Part shown: in pieces, positions 9,403 through 18,131 of the stretch
Numbering within the stretch: the first letter of the stretch is position 1
Layout: every line of letters starts with the position of its first letter
Source: Gordoniibacillus kamchatkensis
Lineage (GTDB): Bacteria; Bacillota; Bacilli; Paenibacillales; NBRC-103111
Length of the DNA: 64,000 nt
Assembly: GCF_000829455.1 (NCBI RefSeq)
Contig: NZ_JXAK01000022.1
Coordinates: 33,480-97,479, forward strand
Direction of reading: 5' to 3'
Translations under genes and position numbers: made by a program
Notes under the pieces: model-generated
Database searches by the model: none
What the model was told of the DNA's origin: nothing
Seen by the model: the letters and a program-made list of their open reading frames with translations, nothing else

Positions 9403-11609
9403 ATGACAGCTGGCTTGAATCTGAATCGTTATCCGCTTCTGCCTAGCGTAAAGCAGGTGGAATCGCTAGGCGGGGAATATCGAACGGACAAATCCGCGTT
9501 TCGTGTCAGGCTGCAGAAGGCCGTGAACGATATCGGCGATGTAGTCCGCTCGGAGCTGGAATCTATGGGATTTCGCAACGTAATTATGGACGATTCCACT
9601 GCTGATAAAACAGACTTGCAGCTCGATGCGCTTGAATCGTTGTCTGAAGCGGAGCAAAAGACCCTTGCATCGCTGCCGATACCGGATCAGGCCTATATGC
9701 TGACAGTTAATCCCGACGGAATTCGTATTGGCGCCTTGTCCAAGCAAGGGATTCTTTACGGATTAACCACTCTCGGCCAACTAATATCCAATGGGTCGGA
9801 AGGACGCATCCCGTGTCTTCGGATTATTGACGGGCCGGACATAGCAAAACGGACTATTTCTCCAACTCTTGCTTGGTATGCAGGCTTCGCCCGGGCCGGC
9901 TTTGGCATGCAGCTATGGGACGGTCCAAGGTGGATGCAATTCATGGATTGGTGTTTCCGCCACAAAATCAATGCTTTGAACGTGGTGATGTACGGGTTCT
10001 GGCCGTTCGATTTTCCCGAATATCCGGAGACCGAGCTGAAGGGGATCAAAGTTCGTACGTGGTCCAAAGAAATCAACGATTGGCTCGAGGTTTCGTTTAC
10101 CCACCCGAACTTAAACAAGCCTTTCCTCAGCGACATGATTCGGTATGCGAACAAGCGGGGAATCGACGTATATGCATATATCGGGCTCAATTCCTACAGC
10201 GGGGGTTATCCGGTCGTCCATCCCGAGAGCCGCGCCGTTTTGTCCGAGCAATTAAAATCGCAAGGCCACGTAAACAGCTACGACTCGATGTGTCCTTCCC
10301 GGGAAGACGTCAGACGGTATTTGATCGCCAGCGTCAAGCGTATCGAGGAACTCGGGTTTAACGGACTCGTATTTGAAGAAAGCGAAGAGGTACAGTGGTT
10401 CTGCCAATGCGAGGAATGCCGCACCCGATACGGCCACCTTGCCCCGAACGATGCGAAGCATACCGTTTCCGTACAATTGCTGCAGGAATATGAGAAAGTG
10501 CTTCGCCCCGATACGCTGATCGGCATCAGGTGGCTGCGCGAACCGCCGATAGTGAAATCCGATACGTATTTGCGGCAATGGGCGGATCGGTTGCCTGCGC
10601 GCGTGAAGCTGTTCTGGGCCCCCGGGCTGGAAGATGACGACCGCGAGTTTTTGAAGTGGGTCGGCATTTTTGGCCGAGATCGCATCTATTCGCGTAACTG
10701 CGAAGGCAGCGGATTTGCCGCCAGCTTGGGACGAATTCCTTATTTAATTCCAGACACGTTCCCCGAAAGTTTGAAAAATTACACGTTCCAGCATCTGTGG
10801 AACGACATCTCCCAATTCCAGGGCGCGGTCAATCAACGCTGCGCCGGCATCAACGGCTACGGCTTCGAGTGGTACGGCCACGAGCATTATTTTATGGCCA
10901 CCGCCCAATTCGGCTGGAATTGTTGGGAGCTCGGCCACTACGAATATTTGAAGCTGGCTTCCCGGCATCTGTTCGGCGAAGAGAACGGCGCGAGATATGA
11001 AACCATCGTTCGAACCATTCCGTGCATTCACGAAACGCAAATTGCGACCGGCTGCCGTCCTTTCCTTTTATGCCGGACAAATATGTGGGCAAAGAGGGCA
11101 GACGGTATCTGGAAATGATGGCGGATCAAATCGACGCCGTGCTTTGCGGCATCGAAGCCATTATGCAATCGCCGCGTTTGCCCGCTGCTGCGGTCGAATG
11201 CGCGCAAGCCACGCAGCTGATGGCCCGAAGGATGAAGGAAGTGATTTGGGCGGGCATTTACTATAACCGTTTTCTTGAAGCCCGGGAAGACGGGATAACC
11301 GATGCGGAGCTGCTCCGCCGCCTTGCGGAAAAGGCGATCTTCCACGCGGAGGAAGACTACCGGCTCATTAAGGAGAATTATTTCGACTCGGGCGATCACA
11401 CTTGGACGGGCGTGGCGATTGGCGAGTACTACATACCGCAGGTAATCAACGAGTATAAGAACGTCTTTCATCCGGTCGTAGGAGCCGGCTTCGAACCCGA
11501 TCCGGCAGTGAGCAGAATTGTAGGCGGCGAAAGCCTTCCTTGGGAATGGCTGCTCGAGTGGGGGCCTAGAATCGCCAAAGCCAAGCCGACGGCCGCCATT
11601 CGCAAATAA
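9403..11609 (+). CDS. GH20-like (beta-N-acetylhexosaminidase-superfamily) protein, with a frame slip
   Basis: Start ATG 9403 follows AGGAGGG at 9391-9397; the upstream in-frame GTG at 9388 lacks a site. The N-terminal 145 residues resemble the GH20b/GH67-type non-catalytic fold (KQGILYGLTTLGQLIS, CLRIIDGPDIAKRTI), followed by a TIM-barrel-like stretch (HKINALNVVMYGFWPF, ANKRGIDVYAYIGLN). The segment FEESEEVQWFCQCEECRTRYG holds candidate acidic catalytic residues and a Cys pair typical of GH20-like/DUF4838 proteins. Near 11050 the frame slips by -1; restoring one G in ACCGG gives ATGLPSFPFMPDKYVG and the helical tail runs to 11609. The corrected size is about 735 aa. There is no signal peptide, so it probably acts on imported oligosaccharide. 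The exact GH family is uncertain. Confidence 0.65.
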
Positions 11610-11649
11610 GTATTCGATAGCCCGGATCCACGGTTAAGGAGGAAGGGAA

Positions 11650-12801
11650 TTGAAAAGCCGCGTGCTGCAAATATTGGAGGATTTGATCCGAATTGAGAGC
11701 GTGAATCCTCATTTCGACCAACAAGCTTCCGGCGAGGGAGAGATTGTGCGGTACATCGAGCGTTTTTGCCGCGAAGCGGGTTTATCGGCGGCAAGGCAGC
11801 CGGTGTTCCCCGGGAGGGACAATGTGCTCATCGAGTTGAAGACAGGACATCCCGACCGGGTGCTTCTGTTCGAGGCTCATATGGATACCGTCTCGCTCGG
11901 AAGCATGCCCGATCCGTTGGTGCCCGTCATGTCAGGCGACCGTTTATACGGCAGGGGCGCATGCGACACGAAAGCATCTTTGGCAGCGATGCTGTCCGCC
12001 TTCGAATATCTTGTCCATCAACAGGATTCCTTGTCGTGCGATCTGGTTCTTTGCGCTTCCGTCGACGAAGAGCACGCGTACCGGGGGCTGATGGCGTTCC
12101 TTGAATTTGACTTGCCGATTAGCGGGGCGGTTGTAGGCGAGCCGACGAATTTGGAACTTGTCGTCGCGCATAAGGGCTGCGTCCGCTTTGCCGTGGAAAC
12201 GCATGGCAAGGCGGCTCACAGCTCCGTTCCGCATCAAGGGGACAACGCCATTAAGCAGATGTGCAAAGTGATCGATTATTTCAGCCGTATAGTGGAACCG
12301 AAATTGTCTGCCTCCGTTCATCCGTTATGCGGATCGCCTACGATTTCCGTTGGGATTATTCAAGGAGGAAGCCAGATCAATATCGTGCCCGAACGTTGCC
12401 GCATTGAAGTAGACCGGCGAATTATTCCCGGAGAGGACCCTGAACGGGTCATGGAGGAAATTGGAAACGAGCTGCAGACGAATCTGTCTCCACTGGGCGT
12501 ATCGCTCCAAACTCGGGAGCTGCTGCTGGATTGGGCCTTGAATACGCCGATCGACTCGGAAATCGTACTCAGTGCGCAGCGTGCAGCCGAACAGCTTTCT
12601 CTAAATTGTGTTCCGTCCGGTGCGACTTACGGCAGCGATGCCAGCAAACTGCAAGCATTAAAAGGGATTCCGAGCATCGTGCTTGGGCCAGGCTCCATTC
12701 ATCAGGCGCATTCCGTCGAGGAATGGGTTTCCATGAAGGAAGTCGAGTTGGCGGAAAAATTATATATCCGGCTAGCGCAACAGTTCGGCAAAAGATCATG
12801 A
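11650..12801 (+). CDS. M20-family metallopeptidase/deacylase (ArgE/DapE type)
   Basis: The product is 383 aa from TTG 11650, with GGAGGAAGGG just upstream. Metal-site motifs are present: FEAHMDTVS (HxDT), GRGACDTKASLAAML (bridging Asp), SVDEEH (Glu-Glu catalytic/metal) and VGEPTNLELVVAHKG. The dimerisation lid follows with HGKAAHSSVPHQGDNAI and a final metal His in GPGSIHQAHSVEEWV. M20 enzymes remove acyl groups from amines or cleave dipeptides with two zinc or cobalt ions. Beside a hexosaminidase-like protein and aminotransferases, deacylation of an N-acylated amino compound is plausible. The frame is intact and it lies 41 bp after the GH20-like gene. Confidence 0.88.
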   Translation: MKSRVLQILEDLIRIESVNPHFDQQASGEGEIVRYIERFCREAGLSAARQPVFPGRDNVLIELKTGHPDRVLLFEAHMDTVSLGSMPDPLVPVMSGDRLYGRGACDTKASLAAMLSAFEYLVHQQDSLSCDLVLCASVDEEHAYRGLMAFLEFDLPISGAVVGEPTNLELVVAHKGCVRFAVETHGKAAHSSVPHQGDNAIKQMCKVIDYFSRIVEPKLSASVHPLCGSPTISVGIIQGGSQINIVPERCRIEVDRRIIPGEDPERVMEEIGNELQTNLSPLGVSLQTRELLLDWALNTPIDSEIVLSAQRAAEQLSLNCVPSGATYGSDASKLQALKGIPSIVLGPGSIHQAHSVEEWVSMKEVELAEKLYIRLAQQFGKRS

Positions 12802-12848
12802 TCGGTTGGGAGTCGTCCCGGAATGAGGCAAATAGGCGGGAGGATACG

Positions 12849-13586
12849 ATGAAAATATCGGATCGAGTATATTTGGTGGGAAGCGGCAAATACGGAATGG
12901 AGCTAAGCCACTCCACGGACTGCAACGTATATTTGCTGGATGGCGGCGGCGAGTACGCCCTTATCGATGCCGGCGGCGGTGTCGAGCCGGAACGAATCGT
13001 TCAAAACATCGAAAGTCACGGCATTGCCATGAAAGATGTCGCCCACTTGCTTCTGACCCACGTTCATGGCGATCATGCGGCTGGAGCGCAATATTTTCAT
13101 CATCGATATGGTTTGAATGTCGTCGTTTCGGCGGAAGCCGCTCCATGGCTCGAGCAAGGAGATATGAACAAGACCAGCTTAACACATGCGATCAGAGGCG
13201 GTGTATACCCGGCAGATTTTTCGTTTCAGGCATGTCCGGTATCCCGGCGGGTTCAGGAGCATGACCTTATCCGGATTGGACATATGGAACTAACGGTCTA
13301 TGAGACGCCGGGTCATTCCCGCGGCCACGTTTCCTACTTGTGGGAGCAAGACGGTCGAAGAAGCTTGTTTTCAGGGGATGTCGTGTTCGCGGGCGGCAAA
13401 GTGGTGATCCAATATATATGGGATTGCAGCATCCCTGAATATGCCGACTCGATGGCTAAGCTTCATTCACTAGGACTACACCGCCTATACCCAGGTCACG
13501 GCCCTTTCCTTTTAGCCAATGCGGCGAAACATATCGAAACCGCGCATCGGTATTTCACCAGGTTGGAGGTACCGCCGAATTTTTAG
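12849..13586 (+). CDS. MBL-fold metallohydrolase
   Basis: The product is about 245 aa from ATG 12849, preceded by GGGAGGA. The signature THVHGDHAAGA is the HxHxDH metal site of the metallo-beta-lactamase fold, with further ligands in ETPGHSRGH, LFSGDVVFAGG and LYPGHGP. The fold hydrolyses thioesters, lactones, phosphodiesters or lactams with one or two zinc ions. In this cluster a lactonase or lactamase step is one possible role (inference). The frame is open upstream of the ATG into the previous gene, but the Shine-Dalgarno site and protein family length favour 12849. Confidence 0.85.
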   Translation: MKISDRVYLVGSGKYGMELSHSTDCNVYLLDGGGEYALIDAGGGVEPERIVQNIESHGIAMKDVAHLLLTHVHGDHAAGAQYFHHRYGLNVVVSAEAAPWLEQGDMNKTSLTHAIRGGVYPADFSFQACPVSRRVQEHDLIRIGHMELTVYETPGHSRGHVSYLWEQDGRRSLFSGDVVFAGGKVVIQYIWDCSIPEYADSMAKLHSLGLHRLYPGHGPFLLANAAKHIETAHRYFTRLEVPPNF

Positions 13587-13622
13587 ATTTCAAACTTGAT
13601 GAGCAGAGGAGTTCGGTCGCTT

Positions 13623-14750
13623 ATGAATTCACTTTTGGCGAAACAATTGTTTGTCGGACTGGACCGATGCACCTGGCTTTACAGCGGGGCGGAAACCCCC
13701 CCTCTCCGCGGAAGTTTGGACGCGATGACCGATTACATGCATGCCCGCAGCTTGGGGCCTATCGGCAGGGAAAAAAATGCGGAAATCGAGCTCAGCTGCA
13801 GACGAAACGCAGCGGCATTGATGCATGGGAAAAGCGAAGACATCGCCTTTCTGTCCAATACGTCCGAAGTCATCTCCATGCTGGCTCAGGCCCTTGATTT
13901 GCGTAAAGGAGATAACGTCGTCGTTCATACCTTAGAGTTTCCATCCGGAATTTTGCCTTGGCTTGCGCTTAAGGAACGCGGGGTGGAAATCCGCGTAGTT
14001 GAGCATGAGCAGTGGCAGGTCAGTCCTGAGCATATTCTCAACGCGGTTGACGCTAGAACTAAACTGGTTATGACTAGTCACGTCAGCTATTTGTCGGGCG
14101 CCCGGCTTGACTATCGCGAGCTGTATCGCGAATTGCGAAACACCGACACGCTGCTTTTGCTTGATGTCACGCAGTCGCTGGGCGTCGTCCCCGTCCATAT
14201 GTACGAATCGGATTTTACCGTCTGCAGCTCTTATAAGTGGCTGCTGTCTGTTCATGGGGCCGGTATTCTTGGCATTAATTCCGCGAGAACGGCTGACATC
14301 GTCCCGAAATATGTAGGGTGGCGCAGCGTTCGGGACATGTTTAGCCCCGATCGATTCGAATCGTTCTCCTTTCACGCCGATGCCAAAAAGTTCGAGCTGG
14401 GATACCCCAGTTATCCCACCATGTACGCTATGAATTATTCTACAAATCTGCTGCTGCAGACCGGCATCGACAATATCGAACGGCATGTACTCGCGCTTGG
14501 CGGCTATTTAATCAACGAATTAAAGACGCGCGGCTATAAAGTGATGACCTCGTCGGAACCGGATCGGAGAGCCGGCAACATTTGCATCCTGCATGACCGG
14601 GCGGAACAGATCGCGCAGTTCCTTTTATCGGAAAATGTGTACGTTTGGGGCGGCGACGGGCGCTTTCGGGCATCCATTCATGCGTTCAACGATATGGACG
14701 ATATTCGTACTTTGCTCGGCCTGCTCTCCAGATTTGAGAAAGAATGCTGA
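13623..14750 (+). CDS. Class V PLP-dependent aminotransferase (cysteine desulfurase/epimerase-like)
   Basis: The product is about 375 aa. ATG 13623 has AGAGGAG about 11 bp upstream; TTG 13596 and ATG 13599 are less well placed alternatives. Motifs of fold-type I class V enzymes are clear: AFLSNTSEVISMLAQAL, LVMTSHVSYLSGARLDY, LLLLDVTQSLGVVPV (PLP aspartate) and VCSSYKWLLSVHGAGIL (Schiff-base lysine). The C-terminus is RFRASIHAFNDMDDI, as in the isopenicillin-N-epimerase-like branch. It acts on an amino compound in the cytoplasm, but the substrate is unknown. It is the second PLP enzyme of this cluster and lies between the MBL hydrolase and the zinc dehydrogenase. Confidence 0.85.
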   Translation: MNSLLAKQLFVGLDRCTWLYSGAETPPLRGSLDAMTDYMHARSLGPIGREKNAEIELSCRRNAAALMHGKSEDIAFLSNTSEVISMLAQALDLRKGDNVVVHTLEFPSGILPWLALKERGVEIRVVEHEQWQVSPEHILNAVDARTKLVMTSHVSYLSGARLDYRELYRELRNTDTLLLLDVTQSLGVVPVHMYESDFTVCSSYKWLLSVHGAGILGINSARTADIVPKYVGWRSVRDMFSPDRFESFSFHADAKKFELGYPSYPTMYAMNYSTNLLLQTGIDNIERHVLALGGYLINELKTRGYKVMTSSEPDRRAGNICILHDRAEQIAQFLLSENVYVWGGDGRFRASIHAFNDMDDIRTLLGLLSRFEKEC

Positions 14751-14772
14751 TCGTATGGGAGGGAATTAAGCC

Positions 14773-15795
14773 ATGAAAGCGCTCATGTGGACGGCACCAG
14801 AAAGGATGGAATTTTGCGAAGTGGAGGAACCTGCCATTCTGGAGGGCGATGTGCTTCTGCGCGTAGAGGCCGTCGGAATATGCGGTTCGGAAATCGAAGG
14901 GTATTTGGGCCACAATAGCCTGCGTGTGCCGCCCCTTGTTATGGGACATGAGTTTTGCGGAATCGTCGAACGTGCAGGGCATCAAAGCCAGGCTAAACTA
15001 ATCGGGCAAAAAGCGGTTGTCAATCCGCTGCTGTTTTGCGGCAAATGCCCGTCTTGCCGTAAAGGCTTAACCAACTTATGTGCGAGCAGGAGAATTATCG
15101 GCATCCACCTTCCCGGCGCGTTCGCCGAATACGTGGCTGTTCCAGCGAGCGCCGTCGTTCCGGTTCCGGAGCGGTTGAATTCCTTCCGGGCAGCTCTGGC
15201 GGAGCCTTTGGCTTGTTCGCTAAGGGCGGCCCGACGCGCCATGGAGCGCCATCCGTTTGCCAACGTCCTCGTGATCGGCGCCGGCGGGATCGGGCTGCTC
15301 TGCGCAATGGTCGCAAAACTGTTGGGAGCCTCGCTCGTCATGATGGCGGACACGAACGAGATGAGGCTGGAGTCCGCTTCGCGGTGCGGAGTTGACTATA
15401 CGTTCAATCCGAAGAATACGGCATTGGCCGAGGCGGTAAGCTCGATTGCCGGTGAAAAAGGGGTGGACGTCGTTATCGATGCGGCGGGCTTTCAGTCGAC
15501 TCGCGAAAGCGCCCTTAAGATCGTCAATCCGGGCGGAACGTTCATGAATATCGGCCTCGGCGTCGACGATACGAGCTTGCGGATCAATCACCTTATACGC
15601 AACGAGATCGAAATTCTCGGTTCTTTCTGTTATACGGCTCAAGACTTTTACGAGAGTGTGCAGCTATTGATCAGCGGAAAAATTCAGGAAGACGGTTGGA
15701 CGGAGATCCGGTCGCTGCGAGATGGAGGAGCTGCGTTCTCCGACCTTGTCGCCGGGAAGGTCAATTCCGGAAAAATATTGCTGCAAACGACTTGA
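14773..15795 (+). CDS. Zinc-dependent alcohol/sorbitol dehydrogenase-like protein (MDR family)
   Basis: The product is 340 aa from ATG 14773, with GGGAGGGAA upstream. The catalytic zinc site is in GICGSEIEGYLGH and VMGHEFCGIVERAG. The structural zinc loop is NPLLFCGKCPSCRKGLTNLC with four cysteines. The NAD-binding Rossmann motif is VLVIGAGGIGLLCAM. This arrangement matches the sorbitol/threonine dehydrogenase branch that oxidises secondary alcohols of polyols and sugars. It is followed after 14 bp by a Gfo/Idh oxidoreductase, so two different NAD-linked steps are encoded side by side. The substrate is unknown. Confidence 0.9.
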   Translation: MKALMWTAPERMEFCEVEEPAILEGDVLLRVEAVGICGSEIEGYLGHNSLRVPPLVMGHEFCGIVERAGHQSQAKLIGQKAVVNPLLFCGKCPSCRKGLTNLCASRRIIGIHLPGAFAEYVAVPASAVVPVPERLNSFRAALAEPLACSLRAARRAMERHPFANVLVIGAGGIGLLCAMVAKLLGASLVMMADTNEMRLESASRCGVDYTFNPKNTALAEAVSSIAGEKGVDVVIDAAGFQSTRESALKIVNPGGTFMNIGLGVDDTSLRINHLIRNEIEILGSFCYTAQDFYESVQLLISGKIQEDGWTEIRSLRDGGAAFSDLVAGKVNSGKILLQTT

Positions 15796-15809
15796 GCGGA
15801 GGCGCACAC

Positions 15810-16820
15810 ATGAACAAAGTAAAGGTAGGTATCCTCGGCCTAGGCAGCTGGGGGGAATGTCATCTTCAAGCTTATCAATCCTTGCCTCATGTGGAAGTGG
15901 CGGCGATTTGCGATATCAATGCGGAACGGGTGCGGACGATTGCGGCCCAGTATGGCATCGCTGACTATTACACCAACGAAGACGATCTTATCGGGCGTGC
16001 CGATATCGAACTAGTGAGTGTCGTCACCTTCGAAAAAGAGCACTTGAAATCGACTGTGAAGGCATTGGAAGGAGGCAAGCACGTTCTTGTCGAAAAGCCG
16101 GTCACGACCGACTTGCGGGAGGCGGTCGCGATGCGGGAAACGGCGGAACGCACCGGGAGATGGCTTATTCCCGGCCACCTGCTCCGCTTCGAGCCGAAGA
16201 GCATCGAGGTGTATGAAGCTATCCGCGACGGGCGAATCGGCCGTCCCGTATCCATGTATTTGAGGCGCTCCAGGCAGCAGTCGTTGTTTGCAACGTATCA
16301 AAGGACTCACACCGTATACGAATTGATGATTCACGATCTTGATTTGGCCATATGGTATGCCGGAAGCCGCGTGCGAAACGTGAGGGCGTACGGGAGATCG
16401 GTGTCCGGCGCGGACGTTCCGGAAATTTTGTGGGCCAATCTCGAATTTGCCAACGGGACGCTGGCCGTACTGCAAAGCAACTGGATGACTCCGGATGAAG
16501 CGGGCATCGAAATTCACGATGCCGCGGAAATTATCGGCGTTAACGGCATGGCCCGGTTCGAAACAGAGCCGGCCGGCGTGCAAATCTTGAATAGGCAAGG
16601 GCGAAGAACGACGGATCTATCGGTGCACAACCGGTTAGGCGGAAGAATAGCAGGCGCTTTGCGCGAACAATTGAACTTTATTACGCAATGTCTCATGCAC
16701 AGACAAGAACCGGTCCATACTTCGTTCGCGGATGCCGTTCACGGCGTACAGGTGGCGGATGCCATCATCAAATCGGCGAAACTGAACCGGGACATCCGGA
16801 TTGAAGATTTGGATGTATAA
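15810..16820 (+). CDS. Gfo/Idh/MocA-family oxidoreductase
   Basis: The product is about 336 aa from ATG 15810, with GGAGG at 15798-15802. The N-terminal Rossmann motif is VGILGLGSWGECHL, followed by CDINAERVRTIAAQYG. The catalytic EKP motif is in VLVEKPVTTDLREA, and the second domain has HDLDLAIWYAGSRVRNVRAYG, where the usual HxxD histidine is kept. The enzyme probably oxidises a sugar or cyclitol hydroxyl with NAD. It is the last intact gene of the first catabolic cluster and is followed by a short degenerate frame and a strong terminator. Confidence 0.9.
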   Translation: MNKVKVGILGLGSWGECHLQAYQSLPHVEVAAICDINAERVRTIAAQYGIADYYTNEDDLIGRADIELVSVVTFEKEHLKSTVKALEGGKHVLVEKPVTTDLREAVAMRETAERTGRWLIPGHLLRFEPKSIEVYEAIRDGRIGRPVSMYLRRSRQQSLFATYQRTHTVYELMIHDLDLAIWYAGSRVRNVRAYGRSVSGADVPEILWANLEFANGTLAVLQSNWMTPDEAGIEIHDAAEIIGVNGMARFETEPAGVQILNRQGRRTTDLSVHNRLGGRIAGALREQLNFITQCLMHRQEPVHTSFADAVHGVQVADAIIKSAKLNRDIRIEDLDV

Positions 16821-16947
16821 ACACATATCGGTCGCCGCGGCAGTGAAGCGAATTTTTCAGAGGGCATGCAACTTCGGGCTCGGCGAAGAGGATGTGAGCG
16901 CGGTGTACAAATACTACTCACAAAGCGCCAATATAGACCGGGAGTAA
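16813..16947 (+). pseudogene. Remnant of a 3-hydroxyisobutyrate dehydrogenase-like protein (C-terminal tail)
   Basis: A 44-codon frame opens at ATG 16813, overlapping the Gfo/Idh stop. The peptide contains NFGLGEEDVSAVYKYY, which resembles the GLGDEDxSAVxK tail of the beta-hydroxyacid dehydrogenase (GarR/HIBADH) family. The remaining 85 percent of such a gene is missing, so this looks like a deletion scar fused behind the upstream gene. Identification rests on one motif and is tentative. Confidence 0.4.
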
Positions 16948-16975
16948 GGCGGTTGACCGCCGGCCAGCCAGTATA

Positions 16976-17020
16976 ATAAAACGGAGCCATGCGCCGCCAA
17001 CGCGCATGGCTCCGTTTTAT
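16976..17020. terminator. Strong bidirectional rho-independent terminator
   Basis: A perfect 19-bp stem (16976-16994 with 17002-17020) surrounds a 7-nt loop. The outer base pairs are AT-rich, giving a T-run on both strands. It ends the first catabolic operon. Confidence 0.9.
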
Positions 17021-17398
17021 TCTTTCAACGAACGACGATCGTAACGCATCGATAACGAGCTCGGCTGTCCGTTTCGGCTTGGTAACTATTATCACGGAGC
17101 CGGAGAGCTTATGAAGGTTGGAACATTGTTGGTTAATAGTTGCGTGATGAAATATTACACAAATAACCCGAGGGAGGCACGATTAATAGCAAGAGACGAG
17201 GCGTAACAAAAGGATGAAAGCGGAAACATGTAAAGTAATATAACATAATCACAAATTTTTTTCACTAAACTATAAAAATTTCACTTTACTAAAACGCTTT
17301 CTCGAGTTAATATAATCTTAAGAAAGTCATAAAATATGACACATTTCATTCTTGATCGACATTAAACGACATAATTGAGGATCGTTCCGGAGGTACAC
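17021..17398 (+). promoter_or_regulatory. Intergenic promoter region upstream of the D-Ala-D-Ala dipeptidase
   Basis: The 378-bp gap becomes AT-rich from about 17215. A consensus TATAAT stands at 17311-17316, about 85 bp before the dipeptidase start. No good -35 box lies at 16-18 bp, which suggests activator dependence. Two TTTCACT-containing direct repeats (about 17250-17290) lie just upstream of it and could be regulator sites. No gene is seen in the gap. Confidence 0.4.
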
Positions 17399-18067
17399 AT
17401 GGATCTTCATCTGCAGGCAACGCCGTCTCGCGAATCGGGAGAACCTTTGGTCCCGCTGTCGAACCTGTCTCCCCGAATCAAGGTGTTTCCGTATTATTAT
17501 CATCACAATGTTACAGGGGCGATGAACGAATGCTATTTGCGCGCTGGGGCGGCACAGCGGCTCGTACAAGCGGCCGGGAAGCTCCCGAAGGGACTGCATT
17601 TCCTCGTTTTGGACGGCTGGAGGCCATACGAGGTGCAAAAAGCGCTGTACGATATGACAAAAGAAGCTTTTGAGAAAAAAGGCATGAGCGAAGACGAGGT
17701 TCGCCGCGAGATTTCCAAATTTGTCGCCTATCCGTCGGACGATGCGGATGCCCCTTCTCCGCATATGACCGGCGGTGCGGTCGATCTTACGATCGCCGGA
17801 GCGGACGGCTGGCTCGACATGGGAACGGGCTTCGACGAATTTACCGAAAAAGCGAGAACGGACTGGTACGAAACGGCCAAAGCTCTAAGCGAAGCCGAAC
17901 GCGCCGTCCGGGACAACAGAAGGCTGCTCAAGCAAGCGATGACGGAAGCCGGATTTCGCAGCTATGACGAAGAATGGTGGCATTTCGACTACGGGAATAT
18001 ACCGTGGGGGAAAGCGACCAATCAAGTCGCCATTTATAAAGGTGTGAAGCAAGTTTCAATATATTAA
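17399..18067 (+). CDS. ddpX: D-alanyl-D-alanine dipeptidase (VanX/DdpX family)
   Basis: The product is about 222 aa. ATG 17399 has GGAGGT at 17389-17394; the TTG at 17375 is an unlikely start. The zinc-site signature of VanX-type peptidases is complete: PSPHMTGGAVDLTI (SxHxxGxAxD) and EEWWHFDYG (ExWH). The N-terminal region has the conserved DGWRPYEVQ. The family cleaves D-Ala-D-Ala to two D-Ala in the cytoplasm. The gene is directly followed by a dipeptide ABC importer, the arrangement of the E. coli ddpXABCDF operon, and alanine racemase and alanine dehydrogenase lie nearby. A nutritional rather than resistance role is therefore likely, as no vanH or vanA ligase is present. Confidence 0.9.
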   Translation: MDLHLQATPSRESGEPLVPLSNLSPRIKVFPYYYHHNVTGAMNECYLRAGAAQRLVQAAGKLPKGLHFLVLDGWRPYEVQKALYDMTKEAFEKKGMSEDEVRREISKFVAYPSDDADAPSPHMTGGAVDLTIAGADGWLDMGTGFDEFTEKARTDWYETAKALSEAERAVRDNRRLLKQAMTEAGFRSYDEEWWHFDYGNIPWGKATNQVAIYKGVKQVSIY

Positions 18068-18086
18068 ATTAAAATTTAATATATTG
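18057..18086. promoter_or_regulatory. 30-bp AT-rich palindrome overlapping the ddpX stop codon
   Basis: Two 14-nt arms (18057-18070 and 18073-18086) are perfect inverted repeats around AA. The ddpX stop codon lies in the left arm. It sits 45 bp before the binding-protein start and could act as an attenuator, a mild terminator or an operator. Confidence 0.5.
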
Positions 18087-18131
18087 TGACTTTATATAAA
18101 CTTATCATCATATTTATTTAGGAGGGTTCCC

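Noticed and set aside
17291..17304. Cre-like sequence (AAAACGCTTTC) upstream of ddpX
   Set aside because: Three mismatches to the consensus, including both outer positions; not enough to call a CcpA site.
17399..18067. VanX as part of a vancomycin resistance cassette
   Set aside because: No vanH, vanA/D-type ligase, vanR or vanS is present; the surrounding dipeptide importer and alanine genes point to nutrition.
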